Source of the DNA: Ostrinia nubilalis
Lineage: Eukaryota > Arthropoda > Insecta > Lepidoptera > Crambidae
Assembly (NCBI RefSeq): GCF_963855985.1
Contig: NC_087109.1
Coordinates: 7,832,001-7,896,000 of the forward strand
Direction of reading: 5' to 3'
DNA length: 64,000 bases
The position numbers and the translations under genes were made by a program. The notes beneath the pieces are model-generated. The model had not been told where the DNA came from, ran no database searches, and was given only the letters and a program-made list of their open reading frames with translations. Below are positions 11,823 through 23,600 of the stretch, in pieces; position 1 is the first letter of the stretch; every line of letters starts with the position of its first letter.

Positions 11823-12336
11823 CAACTTACTTTTACCGTAACTATAACCGATGTTTTTTTTTGTATGAAGTTTGTCAGATTTTGACCTTTGTTAAAGTTA
11901 AAGATGGGGCAACTCACTCACTCAGCCTTAGTATATGAAAAAAAAAGCGCTACTAGGCTGTTTGGCTAAATATTGCCATCTAGTGACTTGTTTCAGTACC
12001 AGATATTTATTCTTAGTTTATAATGAAAGCAATAGATGGCAGGATTTACAATCATCGATAGAATAAAAGGAGGTGGATTTAATATTAAAAACATATTTGA
12101 TTAATTTAATAAAGCTTACATCTTTTAAAATTTATTTATGTATTATTCATACATTACAAGTTTCAATTAATTAAATAAATACTCTATTTACAAATGACTT
12201 GAAAGAACACTGCTTTAAAATTTTAAAATAATTATTTACACTGTTATTAAAATAAACATTATTTTTAACAGCACAGTGTAAACAACTTCTACCTAAAAAA
12301 TAAAAGGCATTCTTATTATCATTATGTATTTCCAAA

Positions 12337-12569
12337 TCCCAACTAATATTATAAATGCGAAAGTAACTCTGTCTGTCTGTCTGTCTGTTACGCTTTCCCG
12401 CTTAAACCTCGCAACCGATTTTGATGAAATTTGGCATAGAGATAGTTTGAGTCCCGGGAAAGAACATAGGATAGTTTTTATCCCGGTTTTTGAAACAAGG
12501 ACGCGCGCGATAAAGTTTTTCTGTGACAGACAAAATTCCACGCGGGCGAAGCCGCGGGCGGAAAGCTAG
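12337..12569 (+). mobile_element. Lep1-type non-autonomous Helitron, copy 1 of a tandem pair
   Basis: Starts TCCCAACTAATATTATAAAT after an A and ends CGCGGGCGAAGCCGCGGGCG...AAGCTAG before a T. That is the Helitron pattern: 5' TC, 3' hairpin (GCGGGC GAA GCCGCGG) about 10 nt before CTAG, insertion between A and T. A CTGT microsatellite lies near the 5' end. There is no protein; the frames across it on both strands are incidental. Confidence 0.85.
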
Positions 12570-12598
12570 TTATAAATAAAACAATTCTTTTAATTGAA

Positions 12599-12827
12599 TC
12601 CCAACTAATATTATAAATGCGAAAGTAACTCTGTCTGTCTGTCTGTTACGCTTTCCCGCTTAAACCTCGCAACCGCTTTTGATGAAATTTGGCATAGAGA
12701 TAGTTTGAGTCCCGGGAAAGAACATAGGATAGTTTTTATCCCGGTTTTTGAAACAGGGACGCGCGCGATAAAGTTTTTCTGTGACAGACAAAATTCCACG
12801 CGGGCGAAGCCGCGGGCGGAAAGCTAG
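12599..12827 (+). mobile_element. Lep1-type non-autonomous Helitron, copy 2 of a tandem pair
   Basis: Nearly identical to the copy 29 bp upstream and in the same orientation, with the same 5' TC start and 3' CTAG end and a shorter CTGT tract. Few differences separate the two, which suggests one arose recently from the other or from a common source. Confidence 0.85.
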
Positions 12828-12977
12828 TATTTAATAACATATTTAAAACTTAAAAAAAAAAACAACAGCCACTAGTGCAAAATGAATTCTTAATCGGTAA
12901 AATTCAAATTCATTCTCTTGCCAGGCTTCCTGACCACAAAATTAACGACAAGTAAAGAGCCAAAAGGAACCAGTAAT

Positions 12978-13514
12978 TTAATTTATATCATCAGCTTCAG
13001 ATTGTATACAAGTTATTTCCACTATACAAAGGTGATTTATGGTAATTTCGTCACTGTCTTCTGATGTTCCCGTTTTGTTTGATTCGTTTTTCTCACCATT
13101 AGCCGTATGGTTTTCTTGACCGTCGTCAGAACTGGATGATTGCTTTTTCAATTTGTTTACGAGTTCTGTTACCTCTCTCTGTCCACGAGCCAATTGCTTT
13201 TCAGCATTATTTATTTCCCTGATTTCTTTTATTTCTTGTGCAGATTTTTTTCTTTTAACAGCTTCTATAATAGCATTACGATGTTGACTTTTCATTTGAG
13301 CTTTTATATGTTCCCGTTTCCTTCTGTTATATAGCCTACTTTTCTCTAGTCTTGCTTCTCTCTGTTCTGGTGTCTCCGCCGCCCTCCGAGCCCTGTTGGC
13401 ATCTCTAGATTTCCTTAATTTCTCCTTTTTAACCTCAGGATCTTCATTTTTTCGCTTAATTTTCATTAACCTTGTATGTTTAGTTAATCTTGAGCATTCA
13501 AACTTCCGTTTCAT
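12978..13514 (-). CDS. STPR-motif protein (FMBP-1-like, single exon)
   Basis: An intact 178-residue frame begins MKRKFECSRL and ends in TAA. Residues about 36-70 read RDANRARRAAETPEQREARL followed by EKSRLYNRRKREH. This matches the 23-residue score-and-three-amino-acid peptide repeat (ETPEQREARL...RRKR) of silk-moth fibroin-modulator-binding protein 1, a DNA-binding helical motif. Only about one and a half repeats are present, against four in FMBP-1. The rest of the N-terminal half is highly basic and probably helical; the C-terminal third is Ser/Asp/Glu-rich with no motif. A nuclear, DNA-binding role is inferred from the motif. No intron is seen, so it may be a compact gene, a retrocopy or a transposon-linked gene. 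The start is the only upstream Met before in-frame stops. Confidence 0.6.
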   Translation of the reverse strand: MKRKFECSRLTKHTRLMKIKRKNEDPEVKKEKLRKSRDANRARRAAETPEQREARLEKSRLYNRRKREHIKAQMKSQHRNAIIEAVKRKKSAQEIKEIREINNAEKQLARGQREVTELVNKLKKQSSSSDDGQENHTANGEKNESNKTGTSEDSDEITINHLCIVEITCIQSEADDIN

Positions 13515-14414
13515 AGTAGTACACTATGGTGTTTGTGCACTATGATAATGGCTAGGTATAGATACACTTTATTAAATGATACTTAATTTATCTAATGAGG
13601 GAAGTAAACAGACAACACAGCAATTCATTCGTTTTGTACTGTAGAAAATAAAACAAACAACGAAACAAAACAACAGCCCGAATTGCCGACTGAAACAAAT
13701 GTCAAATTGACATTTGTTGTCAATGTCATTAAGGCTAGGATAGCGTTCCGATTTGATCCTAATTCAAATTTGTAAAAACTAAAATTATTAATACTGAGCA
13801 GTTTATTAAAAATCAGTGTTCAAAAAGTTCAAATAAAGCTTTGAATTAATGAAATCATTATTTATAACTTACATTTGTACAGCTGCTTGAATATTTTTCA
13901 AGGACTTTGCTTAGAATCATTAAAGCATTAAATTCGGAACATAAATTTTTTTTTTTTTTTCCCTATGATGGCATGCACGGCTTGTGCGTCAGCCACGACG
14001 AAGTAAGGTAAAGGTTGGGAAACGTATAGTACATGAAGCTAAAGATATAAATGGAGGGCAGAGTTGGAACAAAAACTTGAGTCAAATACCTACTTATATC
14101 TATCTCGCTCTCTGCGGCCCTACCTCTCTTTTTAGTGTGAACTGTAGTATTGCTATCTTCTGATTTAAATCTCCTTGTAAATTCTTCGAAATAGCCAATT
14201 CACTAACCAAATCAGAAGTTAAACAAATAAATAATTAATATTTGAAACTAAGATTAGCTAGTTGAATAAAAAATCACAAAATTGTCGGCCATTTAGGCTT
14301 AATGTGTTGGCGAATCAGGGAATTACAATCCCAATTCCTGGGTAATCGGTACCATGTGGCAACATCGGCCCAATCCGGCCCATCATGGCGGTTGTTTACT
14401 ATTTTGTTTATTAA

Positions 14415-15296
14415 GCAGTTATAGCCTGACCAGCCCCCCTAGACAAAACGCACTTTTTGATCGAATCGAAAATCGAATCCGTCAAAACTCCATACAAAAA
14501 AGGGGCTTTTCGACCACTTTGCGACTGGTTTGCGATTATAATTTGCACTTTGTCTAGACCCACAGGAACATAAAAACCCTCGCCATGTTGCGGAAAACTA
14601 ATGGTACTAATTTCTTTTAATGGCAACAGTAACTGAAAACTTCATTGACATGTCACCTTGCATGTCAGTCTATTGCTGTCAAAGTGTAAACAAACTTTAT
14701 TTTAAATGTGCGCAATTGGTTTTATAAATTAAATTGCTAAAATATTTTTATAGTCGTGAAAGAAAAGTGGTTCACAATGTGTTAAAGTATTTGTCGAAGA
14801 GAAATACTAAGGGTTCGGACAATATTTTCATTGAATAATGTTTCCGACAAAGGTTGTCAAATTGACTGTCATGTTTATCGTATAGTACAGTCCACTATGA
14901 AAATTAGCTGTGGTTTGTTTCAACTACCTATTTTAAAAATTTTGTCACTTTCTAAGTGTTGAATTTTATGGGATTGGGAAAGAAGTACCGAGTTTGAAGC
15001 GTTCATGAGCAGACATTGCAGTTGAATATTCAAGTTCTGAATTTGATTATTGATGAATAATAAAATAAATCTACTAGCTCGATTGATGGTTTCATTTAAT
15101 TTATTTAAATCAGGTTACCTATAATAATATTTTTTCGTTAATTTATGAAAATATCAAATTAGCCCGTAATCCTGAATCCTGATACATAAAGTTAGCCTAT
15201 TAATTTAACACAGGTACGACTGTACTCAGTGTTGCACTATCAAATGCAATTGAGGCGCCTCTATGCCAGGGTTTTTATGTTCCTGGTCAGGCTATA
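14415..15296. mobile_element. Inverted-repeat element, about 0.88 kb (TATAGCCTGACCAGGAACAT ends)
   Basis: The inverse of the right end (15262-15296, TTATAGCCTGACCAGGAACA then TAAAAACCCTGGC) reappears at the left (14415-14430 continuing at 14568-14585), interrupted there by a 137-bp insertion. No ORF lies between. The superfamily is unknown; TA or TTATA may flank. Confidence 0.55.
14430..14567 (+). mobile_element. CAG-flanked small inverted-repeat element, copy 1
   Basis: About 137 bp with ends CCCCCCTAGACAAAACGCAC and the inverse of GTGGGTCTAGACAAAGTGCA, lying between CAG triplets. The uninterrupted partner arm at 15268-15296 has a single CAG, so the insertion and its short duplication can be read directly. 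Copies 2 and 3 are at about 18817-18952 (inverted) and 61203-61332. Confidence 0.75.
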
Positions 15297-15351
15297 ATTT
15301 CGTTTGAGATTGTTTACAGGAAATAATCATTGTTTTATCACAAGAATTGGT

Positions 15352-15421
15352 GCAAAATTTTGTAGTGCGTGGTTGCGGTAGTAGTACGTGGTGTCCTGGA
15401 AGTGACATAAGATTCCACGCG
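15352..15421 (+). pseudogene. Possible THAP zinc-finger start, isolated exon
   Basis: One frame reads VVRGCGSSTWCPGSDIRFHA and stops at a good donor (ACGC|GTAAGTG). The order Cys, about four residues, Cys, then IRFHA resembles the start of a THAP domain (C-x4-C...FHxFP), found in P-element transposases and in chromatin proteins. No in-frame ATG precedes it and I could not find the continuing exon, so it is probably a relic. Confidence 0.3.
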
Positions 15422-15544
15422 TAAGTGTTTATTTCGTGATTTCCGACATTGGATCATTGTAAACATTTTTCACATTTTTTACAGTAATTTCTTCCTAAAA
15501 CGTTTTACCAGTAATTACATTTATCATTATTCGGCATGTGACGA

Positions 15545-15712
15545 TGCACAGCATCTGGTGAGAGATGCGTCTACTTCCGGTGTAGTTTTTTACCATTTTA
15601 TACCTTAAATGACGTCATTTCCGCAATTATTTAATAGGAATTGATTTGACTTACTTCCGTTTGCCGCCATTTTAGTCACCTGGGGGCGAGCTTGCTCGGA
15701 GTTCTTCATAGC
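15545..15712. repeat. Left arm of a long inverted repeat (partner 20138-20300)
   Basis: About 165 bp from ACGATGCACAGCATCTGGTG through the ACTTCCGGTG, TGACGTCATTTCCGCAAT and GGGGGCGAGCTTGCTCGGAG blocks to TTCATAG. It reappears almost unchanged, inverted, at 20138-20300. A further adjoining stretch (CATTATTCGGCATGTGACG, about 15526-15550) pairs with 20012-20046. Confidence 0.8.
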
Positions 15713-15849
15713 GTCTTTAACTTCCAAACTAGCAACATCGTAAGCAGAAACTCTGCTCAGATTTTTACTGAAATAATTTATTTCTCAACGTTCTTATACT
15801 AAGTTTAAAATTAAAAAGTGCAATTGACCGCGCGTGTGTGACCGCGAAC

Positions 15850-16272
15850 GACATGTACGTGATGGTGGTTGGCGCCAAAGGGGACGAGTGTCTTCCGGAC
15901 GACGAGCAGGTGGACCCAGAGCGTCGGATACCGGAGAAACTCGGACCCCGGCGAGATTCAAAACGGATGAAACGAGGTACGTGGGATTCTGATAGCTTTA
16001 ACACTCTTTTCGATCAAATGAGCATTCTCGCGAATCTCTATATTGTATAAATAGATTGAATAACGTACCCACAACCATCTTATACAATTTTAACGGCGGC
16101 CCCGTCAGCCCCAATCGCAAACATTACCAATCAAAATACGTTGTTAGCATCACCACAATCGAACGATAACTCTTTCTGGTACGAGTTTCTTAATAAATAC
16201 CCATTTAAAAAGGCTCATTGTGCTCATAAAATAAAGCACCTACAAATGCTTTACCACATCAACAAAGCACTT
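15850..16272 (+). pseudogene. Unrecognised coding-like fragments between the inverted repeats
   Basis: A frame from the ATG at 15853 reads MYVMVVGAKGDECLPDDEQV and on to KRMKR, where a donor-like G|GTACGT occurs (about 15975). A second open stretch at about 16095-16272 contains SFWYEFLNKYPFKKAHCAHK and ends in TAA. Both have protein-like composition but no family I recognise. The position between two inverted repeats suggests a decayed transposon gene rather than a host gene. Confidence 0.3.
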
Positions 16273-16823
16273 TAAACTACAACTATTAGTAGACTGGGTG
16301 GCCACCCCCAACACTGAGCCAGCTTACAGCTTGAATTATTAAATTCTAATGTTTTTTGCAAATCAAGAAGCTTAATAAGTATGACAAAATGTGCTAAGTA
16401 CATCGAACATGTAGGTATACTTCTATTTTGCAACAACATATAAATTGTAATGTGACATGCAATAAACGTTTTTGAATTTGAATTTGAACATGTCACGAGC
16501 GTATCCTGGCTAAAATTCCTAATAAGCATTGTGCGAGGAGCACCCTCCCAGTGCTGGATTTTTGTTCGGCAAAATCACCCTGTGCTCGTACTGGTGATAT
16601 CTAAAAAATAATCCGACCTTGGTTCTCTAGCCGGTCACTTCAAGCAAAATCAAAACATAATAATATCTTTATTTGCTTAGACTGATTAAATTAGTTCTTA
16701 CAAATCGTCAAATACTAATAAGTAACCTTTACCTGCACATCTTATTATCTTTAAAGCAAATACATAAGCCTCAAAATAACTCCCTTTGATTTAGAACAAA
16801 AAGCCAAGGATTCCAAATCAGTC

Positions 16824-17375
16824 CCTCCAAGCCGATGCTTGCCCCTGCAACGCCGTGCTTTATTCAGCGTCTTAACACTCTTGACTGTCTAGCGCTGACC
16901 AAATAAGAATAGCAAAGTCAAGTGACTTTCCACTCAGCAAATTCTACGGAGGCTGCCTTTGAGCGTATCTTAGGCAGTGGTAGGCGTCATCAGACTGCGG
17001 AGGTCAACCTGTTACCTGACAATGGTTCCAGGGATGTGTCTGCTATTCACCTCCAAGCCGGTGCTTGCCCCTGCACCTGCAACGCCGTGCTTTATTCAGC
17101 GTCTCAACACTCTTGACTGTCTAGCGCTGACCAAATAAGAATAGCAAAGTCAAGTGACTTTCCACTCAGCAAATTCTACGGAGGCTGCCTTTGAGCGTAT
17201 CTTAGGCAGTGGCAGGCGTCATCAGACTGCGGAGGTCAACCTGTTACCTGACAATGGTTCCAGGGATGCGTCTGCCATTCACCTCCAAGCCGGTGCTTGT
17301 CCCTTCAACGCCGTGCTTTATTCAGCGTTTTAACACTCTTGACTGTCTAACGCTGACCAAATAAACCGAAATCCT
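16824..17375. repeat. Tandem repeat, 227-232-bp unit, about 2.4 copies
   Basis: The block beginning CTCCAAGCCG-TGCTTGCCCC and running through GCTTTATTCAGCGT, TAGCGCTGACCAAATAA, GGAGGCTGCCTTTGAGCG and GGTTCCAGGGATG starts at 16824, 17051 and 17283. The second unit has a 6-bp insertion (CACCTG). Copies are over 95 percent alike by eye. The short frames inside are shadows. Confidence 0.8.
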
Positions 17376-18816
17376 GTTAAAACAGGTGCTGAAATTACCA
17401 GATAAGGCACCGCTCAGCATGAGCCTGCTCCTCACTATATTCCTTCGCAAGAAGGACAGACCAAACAACCTATTCTATTAAACGTCCTAATCATTTAATC
17501 ATTAGATACAATTATGTAAGTATTGATCCGATCTGAAGTAGTTGAATGCTAAATTCTAAATCTGGATGCAGATACCGATCACAGAGACACCGCCGGCCTC
17601 TCCGCATGTCTTGTCAAGGTACCCTAAAATTATCAATCTCTCGTTCTCTACTGCATACCGAAAAACATTAATACAATCACAAACTACTTACTAAACCTCG
17701 TCACCTTTGACAAACCAGGCGAGACAGCAACTACTGGAACGGAAGGTTAGTGTGTAACATTTTATCTTCTGGAACACTTTAAACCTTGTCAATTACGTGA
17801 ACTCAGGTTCAACAAGTCGTCATCTCTAAGGATTTTGTCGGTAAATACGAAATCTATACGACTCAACAAGTGCCTATAATGGTAAGCTTGATCTCCAGTG
17901 AGGGCTCATCACATCTCGACCCCACACAACCGATCCAATACACAAGACTCCAGCTCAGCATCTCTTAACAACCATCTGGATGTCTACAAAATATCAGAAA
18001 TCATAATCAGCGATGGGGGATTTCTCTTTCTTTCATTCATTTCATGTGCGTTCACTAATTTTGCTATCGGACAATCAAAGCATAGCCTATACTCGAAACT
18101 AAGGGAGGAAGGGGCACATTCAGAGCCTCTATTGGAACTGTCTCTCTAACTTTTCAACTTGAAAAACATCACCTCCTTTCGGTTCAGTCGGGTAAAAATA
18201 GCTCTGACAGCGCAAAATATTATCTCCCAGGTCGATTCAATCAAATTTATCTGACGATCTAGGTCGATTTACGCTGAAAACAACCTACTTAGTGGCATCT
18301 CCTGGGTTCAAATCTAAAGGTAAATATTCCAAAAGTTCGGGAAACTGGATATCCAGAGACCCCACAGAGATTCACCAGCAGCCTTTGCAACGACTTCAAC
18401 CAGGGTGGCTATGGTGGTAAACTAGGCTAAATCTTTGCTGTCCCGTTTCTCACCACAGCAAAAGGTACCTGCTTAGAGCACCTCGAAGTGACCTTTCTGG
18501 CTTTTCTTAGCAGGGCTCGAGGCCGACCCTCAAAATACAGAATCTCCACCATGTTCTTACCACATGGTGACCTCCACGTCAGGATCAGGTAACATGTAAT
18601 TTTTTAGTATGTTGAGTTGGGGGTAATAAGGTATCGTTCCTAAAACATACCTGGCAAAAACCCACTTTAAAAACTTATAAAATAACCTGGCCTTGGTGGT
18701 TAAACTAATGGCCTAAGGAAAACAGTCGTAGCTATATACTTACCTCTTGAATCTCGACAGCAAGATTTATTTGCTAGACTAAATCGTTTATCTACTCTTC
18801 TACTACCTTTATGCCC
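17376..18816. other. Unassigned sequence, no recognised gene
   Basis: Mid-GC sequence without long frames on either strand. Several short stretches look like decayed coding sequence, but no domain could be named. It lies inside the 15.5-20.3-kb inverted-repeat interval. Confidence 0.3.
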
Positions 18817-18952
18817 TGTGGGTCTAGACAAAATTCACTTTAAAATCGCAAACCAGTCGAAGGATGGTCGATTAGCCTTCTTTTTTCTATATGAAGTTAT
18901 AACGTATCCAATTTTCGATTCGATCAAAAAGTGCTACTTGTCTAGGGGGGCT
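18817..18952 (-). mobile_element. CAG-flanked small inverted-repeat element, copy 2
   Basis: Inverted, diverged copy of the element at 14430, from TGGGTCTAGACAAAATTCAC to GTGCTACTTGTCTAGGGGGG, with CTG on both sides (CAG on the other strand). Confidence 0.6.
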
Positions 18953-20010
18953 GGTATTACTAATCTAAAACTATATTAAAGATAACTTTAATTTTCTTAC
19001 TAAGCATAAAAGCTTAACCAATTTCACTTCCCGATAAAGGCCTTAAACCCAACAGTAGGTATCTAAAATGTGACCTTTACGTACCAGGCTTCTCGTAGAC
19101 TAGCTTATGTATATTTTTCTCCTACCATCTACATCAGCTGCTGACATGACAAAACATAGTCTCACCTGAATAATTTCAAGATTAAGTTAATAAACCTTGA
19201 CCTACGAGTAAGTTCGGCACCGTTACGGCATCATACAAACAACTGGGAAAAATGACAGCAAATCCCAAAAAACAACATAGGTATGCCCTAGCTACGGTTG
19301 CGTAAGTTACTGGAATCAGGCGAGCAGAGGCGAACAGCGGAATATAATAACACATTATTTATTTATTTTTCAACACCAAGTAATACTAAGTAATACTAGG
19401 AATCTACATGGATAAAAACAGTATAAAGGTTGTTGGATTTAAAACCTCTCCTGGCATTGTTGACTTCGTTGTGGCATCTTTAATTTGGGTTGATATTTAG
19501 CCATAGATTAAATTATTTGATGAGATATTGGTGTAGGCAGAACAATAATAGCAATATTATAAGGCAGACACTTTTATTAACTGATCTACGACCGATACAC
19601 CAAATAACATATTATTTAATTAATAACTTTCAATCAACAGATCTAAAGCATGCATGTTGGATACTCTTCAATCACATCGTACGCCTGTATTATAAACTTA
19701 TGTTGATGACTCGCATGAATCTTACTGCCATACGGGCAAATTACATCAATACACACTCAATCTGCATTTTAATGAGGAAAGAATTTCTGAATTCAGTTCA
19801 GTAGCTTTCCAGTTTATTCATTTCAAACATACAAAAGTACAAACCCTCCTACTTTGTGATATTAGTGCTGCTCTCACTGTGCATTTAGAACAAAACATGT
19901 TAATACCCTGAAATTAATCATGTTCTAATCTAGTTCTGTTACAGAAACTCGAAAACTTTCATCACATAGCGCCATTGGTAAGTAGTCACCAGGAGCTAAT
20001 AAACAAGTCT
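18953..20010. other. AT-rich interval, no recognised gene
   Basis: A plus-strand frame at 19490-19804 is long for its composition, but it is rich in Ile, Leu, Asn and Tyr, as expected of AT-rich DNA, and shows no motif. Nothing else is supportable. Confidence 0.3.
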
Positions 20011-20011
20011 C

Positions 20012-20352
20012 TCACCAGATGCTGTGCATCGTCACATGCCGAATAATAGTACAAGTTTTACAAAACAATAAAACTTGTATTATTGAGCAGAGACGATGCA
20101 CAGCATCCCAAGAAGGCCTCCTGGTGAGCTCTCTATGAAGAACTCCGAGCAAGCTCGCCCCCAGGTGACTAAAATGGCGGCAAACGGAAGTAAGTCAAAT
20201 CAATTCCTATTAAATAATTGCGGAAATGACGTCATTTAAGGTATAAAATGGTAAAAAACTACACCGGAAGTAGACGCATCTCTCACCAGATGCTGTGCAT
20301 CGTCTCTGCTCAATAATACAAGTTTTATTGTTTTGTAAAACTTGTACTATTT
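20012..20352. mobile_element. Foldback element and right arm of the long inverted repeat
   Basis: 20041-20107 (AGTACAAGTTTTACAAAACA, then TAAAACTTGTATTATTGAGC, then CGATGCACAGCATC) is inverted at 20288-20352, making a 310-bp foldback unit. The inner 20138-20300 is the inverse of 15545-15712. A TGACGTCATTT motif lies within. It is probably a small transposon, one half of which is also at 15.5 kb. Confidence 0.6.
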
Positions 20353-20655
20353 TTAATGATACCTATGTCAAGAAATAAAGATTTTACATTGGTTTCATTG
20401 AATTTGAGCAATTTTATATTTTTTGTTTATTTAGAAAGAGCGAGTCTGCCCACAGAGAGCGAGATAGTGATACTTAGTTTGTGCTTCAAGTAGGTATTCG
20501 GAGTGTGGCCTCCATTTTTATCTGTAGCTTCATGGTATAGTATAGGAAAGTAAAAATGGAAAACGGAAAAAAAAGGTTGCAAAGGATCAGGAAAGTAAAG
20601 GAGAGAACAAAATGATAAATAATCTGGAAACATAAAAAATAAATTACATAACAAA

Positions 20656-23600
20656 TTAAATTTTAATGTTATTATTATTCATATATACAGATAGGGTATT
20701 ATAAATATCAATATTATCATGCATGTTTAAGAGGCAGGCTATGGAAGTAGGAAATGGTACTTTTAAAGATATAAGGGATTCGAGGAAAGAGGATCGGTCA
20801 TGTAATGGACAAGTGAAAAACAGATGATTTAAATCACCTGTGCCAGTGCCACACTCACACAAATCAGAATTCACGATTTTAAGTCTAAAAAGATGCGTAG
20901 GTATACAAGCATGGCCAATTCTCATACGGATAATATTAGAGGTAGAAACCTTTCCCAGTTTCATTTTAAAAAACCATGGTTTTATAGGAATGGTAGGTTG
21001 AATGAACTTATACCATTTTCCTTTGGTTGCACTACTGTGCGCCCAATCCAATTCCCATGATTCACGCAAGTAGGACTTAGGGAGGGACAAAAGGTCATGG
21101 CAATAATTTTTATAACTGATCATATCACCATTCACAACAGCTTCATTCGCAAATTTATCTGCTTTTTCGTTACCGAAAATATGGCTATGACTCGGAATCC
21201 AGGCGAAGATAATTTTGAACCCCAAAGTAGAAAATTTATGAAGCAATTCCCTGCATTGGATTACGATTGGATATTGAGTATTGCATTTAAAGGGAAATTT
21301 TTCTAAGGCTTGTAAAGCGCTCTTAGAATCTACAAAAATTACTGTTTTTTTCAGTTTCATAATTTGGACATATTCTATGGCTTTATAAATTCCACAGCAC
21401 TCCCCGGTAAAAACTGATGTTTCAGGAGGTAATCTGACCTTTTCATGAATACCATACTGATGATGGAAAAGCCCTACTCCGACCACACCATCGTTGGAGT
21501 GTTTAGATGCATCGCTATAAATATGATGCCAATCAGCCCAATTATCTTCAATAATTAAGTTAAATTTATATTTAGCGTCAAGTGAATTTTTTGGGATATC
21601 TAAATCATATATTATTTCAGGAGAAAAAACTAACGACTCAAAACTAGCAGAAAATATGGGAAATTTTGGAGTTCTGTAAGTCGGAGCTTGAAAAGATATA
21701 AATTTACGGTAACTTAAAACTAGACAGGGAAGGTTTTTATGAGCCCAGTAAGGAGATGTCCCAATAGAATCAGATAAAAGTTGTAATTTTAAAAATAGAG
21801 GATGATTTGAATATTGTAAAACTCTAAATAAAAATTTGTCAGATAAGAATTGACGGCGCAATCTAAGAGGAGGATCAGTGCATTCAATCAGTAAAGAATT
21901 AATGGGGCTAGATTTCATTGTACCAGAAATAATACGAAGAGCCTTTGATTGGATGCTGTCCATTTTTTTCAGACCGACTAGATTGCAAGGTTCCAAGAAG
22001 TAAGCTCCATAATCAAGAACACTACGTATTATAGCGTTATAGAGAAGTTTTAGGGAGGAAGGGTGAGCACCCCACCAAACCCCTGAGAGGCAGCGCAAAA
22101 TATTTAATAGACGCTCACATTTGGCCGTGACATAATAACAATGAGGAACCCCGGATAGTTTGTCATCTAATATTATACCTAAAAATTTTGCCTCCTTACA
22201 AGCCTGGATAGTGATATTATCATAGTAAACAAAAATAGGAGGTGGCATCCGCATTCTACTAAAAAGTACCACAGAACTTTTGGGAACCGATAATGAAAGA
22301 CAGTTATTATCTAACCAGTTTTTAAGGGAACCTAAGGCTGAAGTTAAGCAATGACATAATTCGCTTACTGAATAACCAGAAACATACAAAAGAAGGTCAT
22401 CAGCGTACTGTAGAATATTAATTTTGTTACTAAAAACAGATTCAAGGTCGTACGTATATACGTTATACAACAATGGGCTTAAAACAGATCCCTGAGGTAA
22501 TCCCCTCCAAAGAACTCGGGTCAAAACTGTTGAATCTTGAGTAGTAACGTTAATAGATCTTTCTGATAACATACTAATAATGAAATTGATTAGGGTAATC
22601 GGGACTTGTAGCTTTACCAGTTTATTTTTAAGTATAGATAAATTAACACCATCGTAAGCGGCTGTGATATCAAGAAAGGCAGCAAGGAGGCATTGGTTAT
22701 TAGTAAAGGCTAAGCGAATATCTGTAGTAAAAATTCCTAAACTATCCATAGTACTCTTCCCTTTTCTAAAACCAAATTGACTGGTAGCTAATATACCTTT
22801 GTTTTCTAAATACCATTCTAATCTATTTTTAACTAAATGCTCTGCAATTTTGAGAAGAACAGATGATAAAGCAATAGGCCGATACGAAGAGGAGTTACCT
22901 ACAGGAGAGTTCGGTTTGAGGATTGGAATTACCTCTTGAGATTTCCATGACGGAGGCATGTTACCGTTAATCATAATGGAATTAATTATTGAAAGAAAAT
23001 ACGAAAGACAAGAATCACTTAAATTAATGAAAAAAGAATAAGGAATACCGTCAATACCAGGAGCCGAATCTTTCACATACGACAAAATGCCTTTTAATTC
23101 AGAAAAAGTAAATGGAGCATTTAAATCTGTAAGGTTTTCAGTGCAAATAGGATAGATTAATTCATAATGTACTATATCTATAGGAGGCACAGAAGGTGGC
23201 GCTAATTTATCTAGAAAGCAATCAGCAATTGATTTATCTATGAACGAGGGAGTGCTCTCTCGGAAACAAGATCTAAATCTCCGAATATTTTTCCATACCT
23301 CAGATGGGGAAATGTCTGGTGATATCGAAGTGCAGAATGATTTCCATCCTTCCCATTTTTTTTGTTTAAATAACTTACGGGTGCTGTTTATAAGTTCAGA
23401 CAAAGTTTCTAGGTTTTCTGAAGAGGAAAATGCTCTGTACGCACGTTCGGCTAATTTTCTTTTTTTAATAGCTTCAGCGCATTCTTCATCCCACCATGGG
23501 GGAGGAGGAATATATCTACTACGATTCTTTTTAACAGGAAAAATATTGTCCGCCACATCAATTAAAACTTGAGTGAAAGTATCAGCACAATTGCTATGAT

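Noticed and set aside
15545..20300. LTR retrotransposon bounded by the 160-bp repeats
   Set aside because: The repeats are inverted, not direct, and no gag or pol motifs were found between them.
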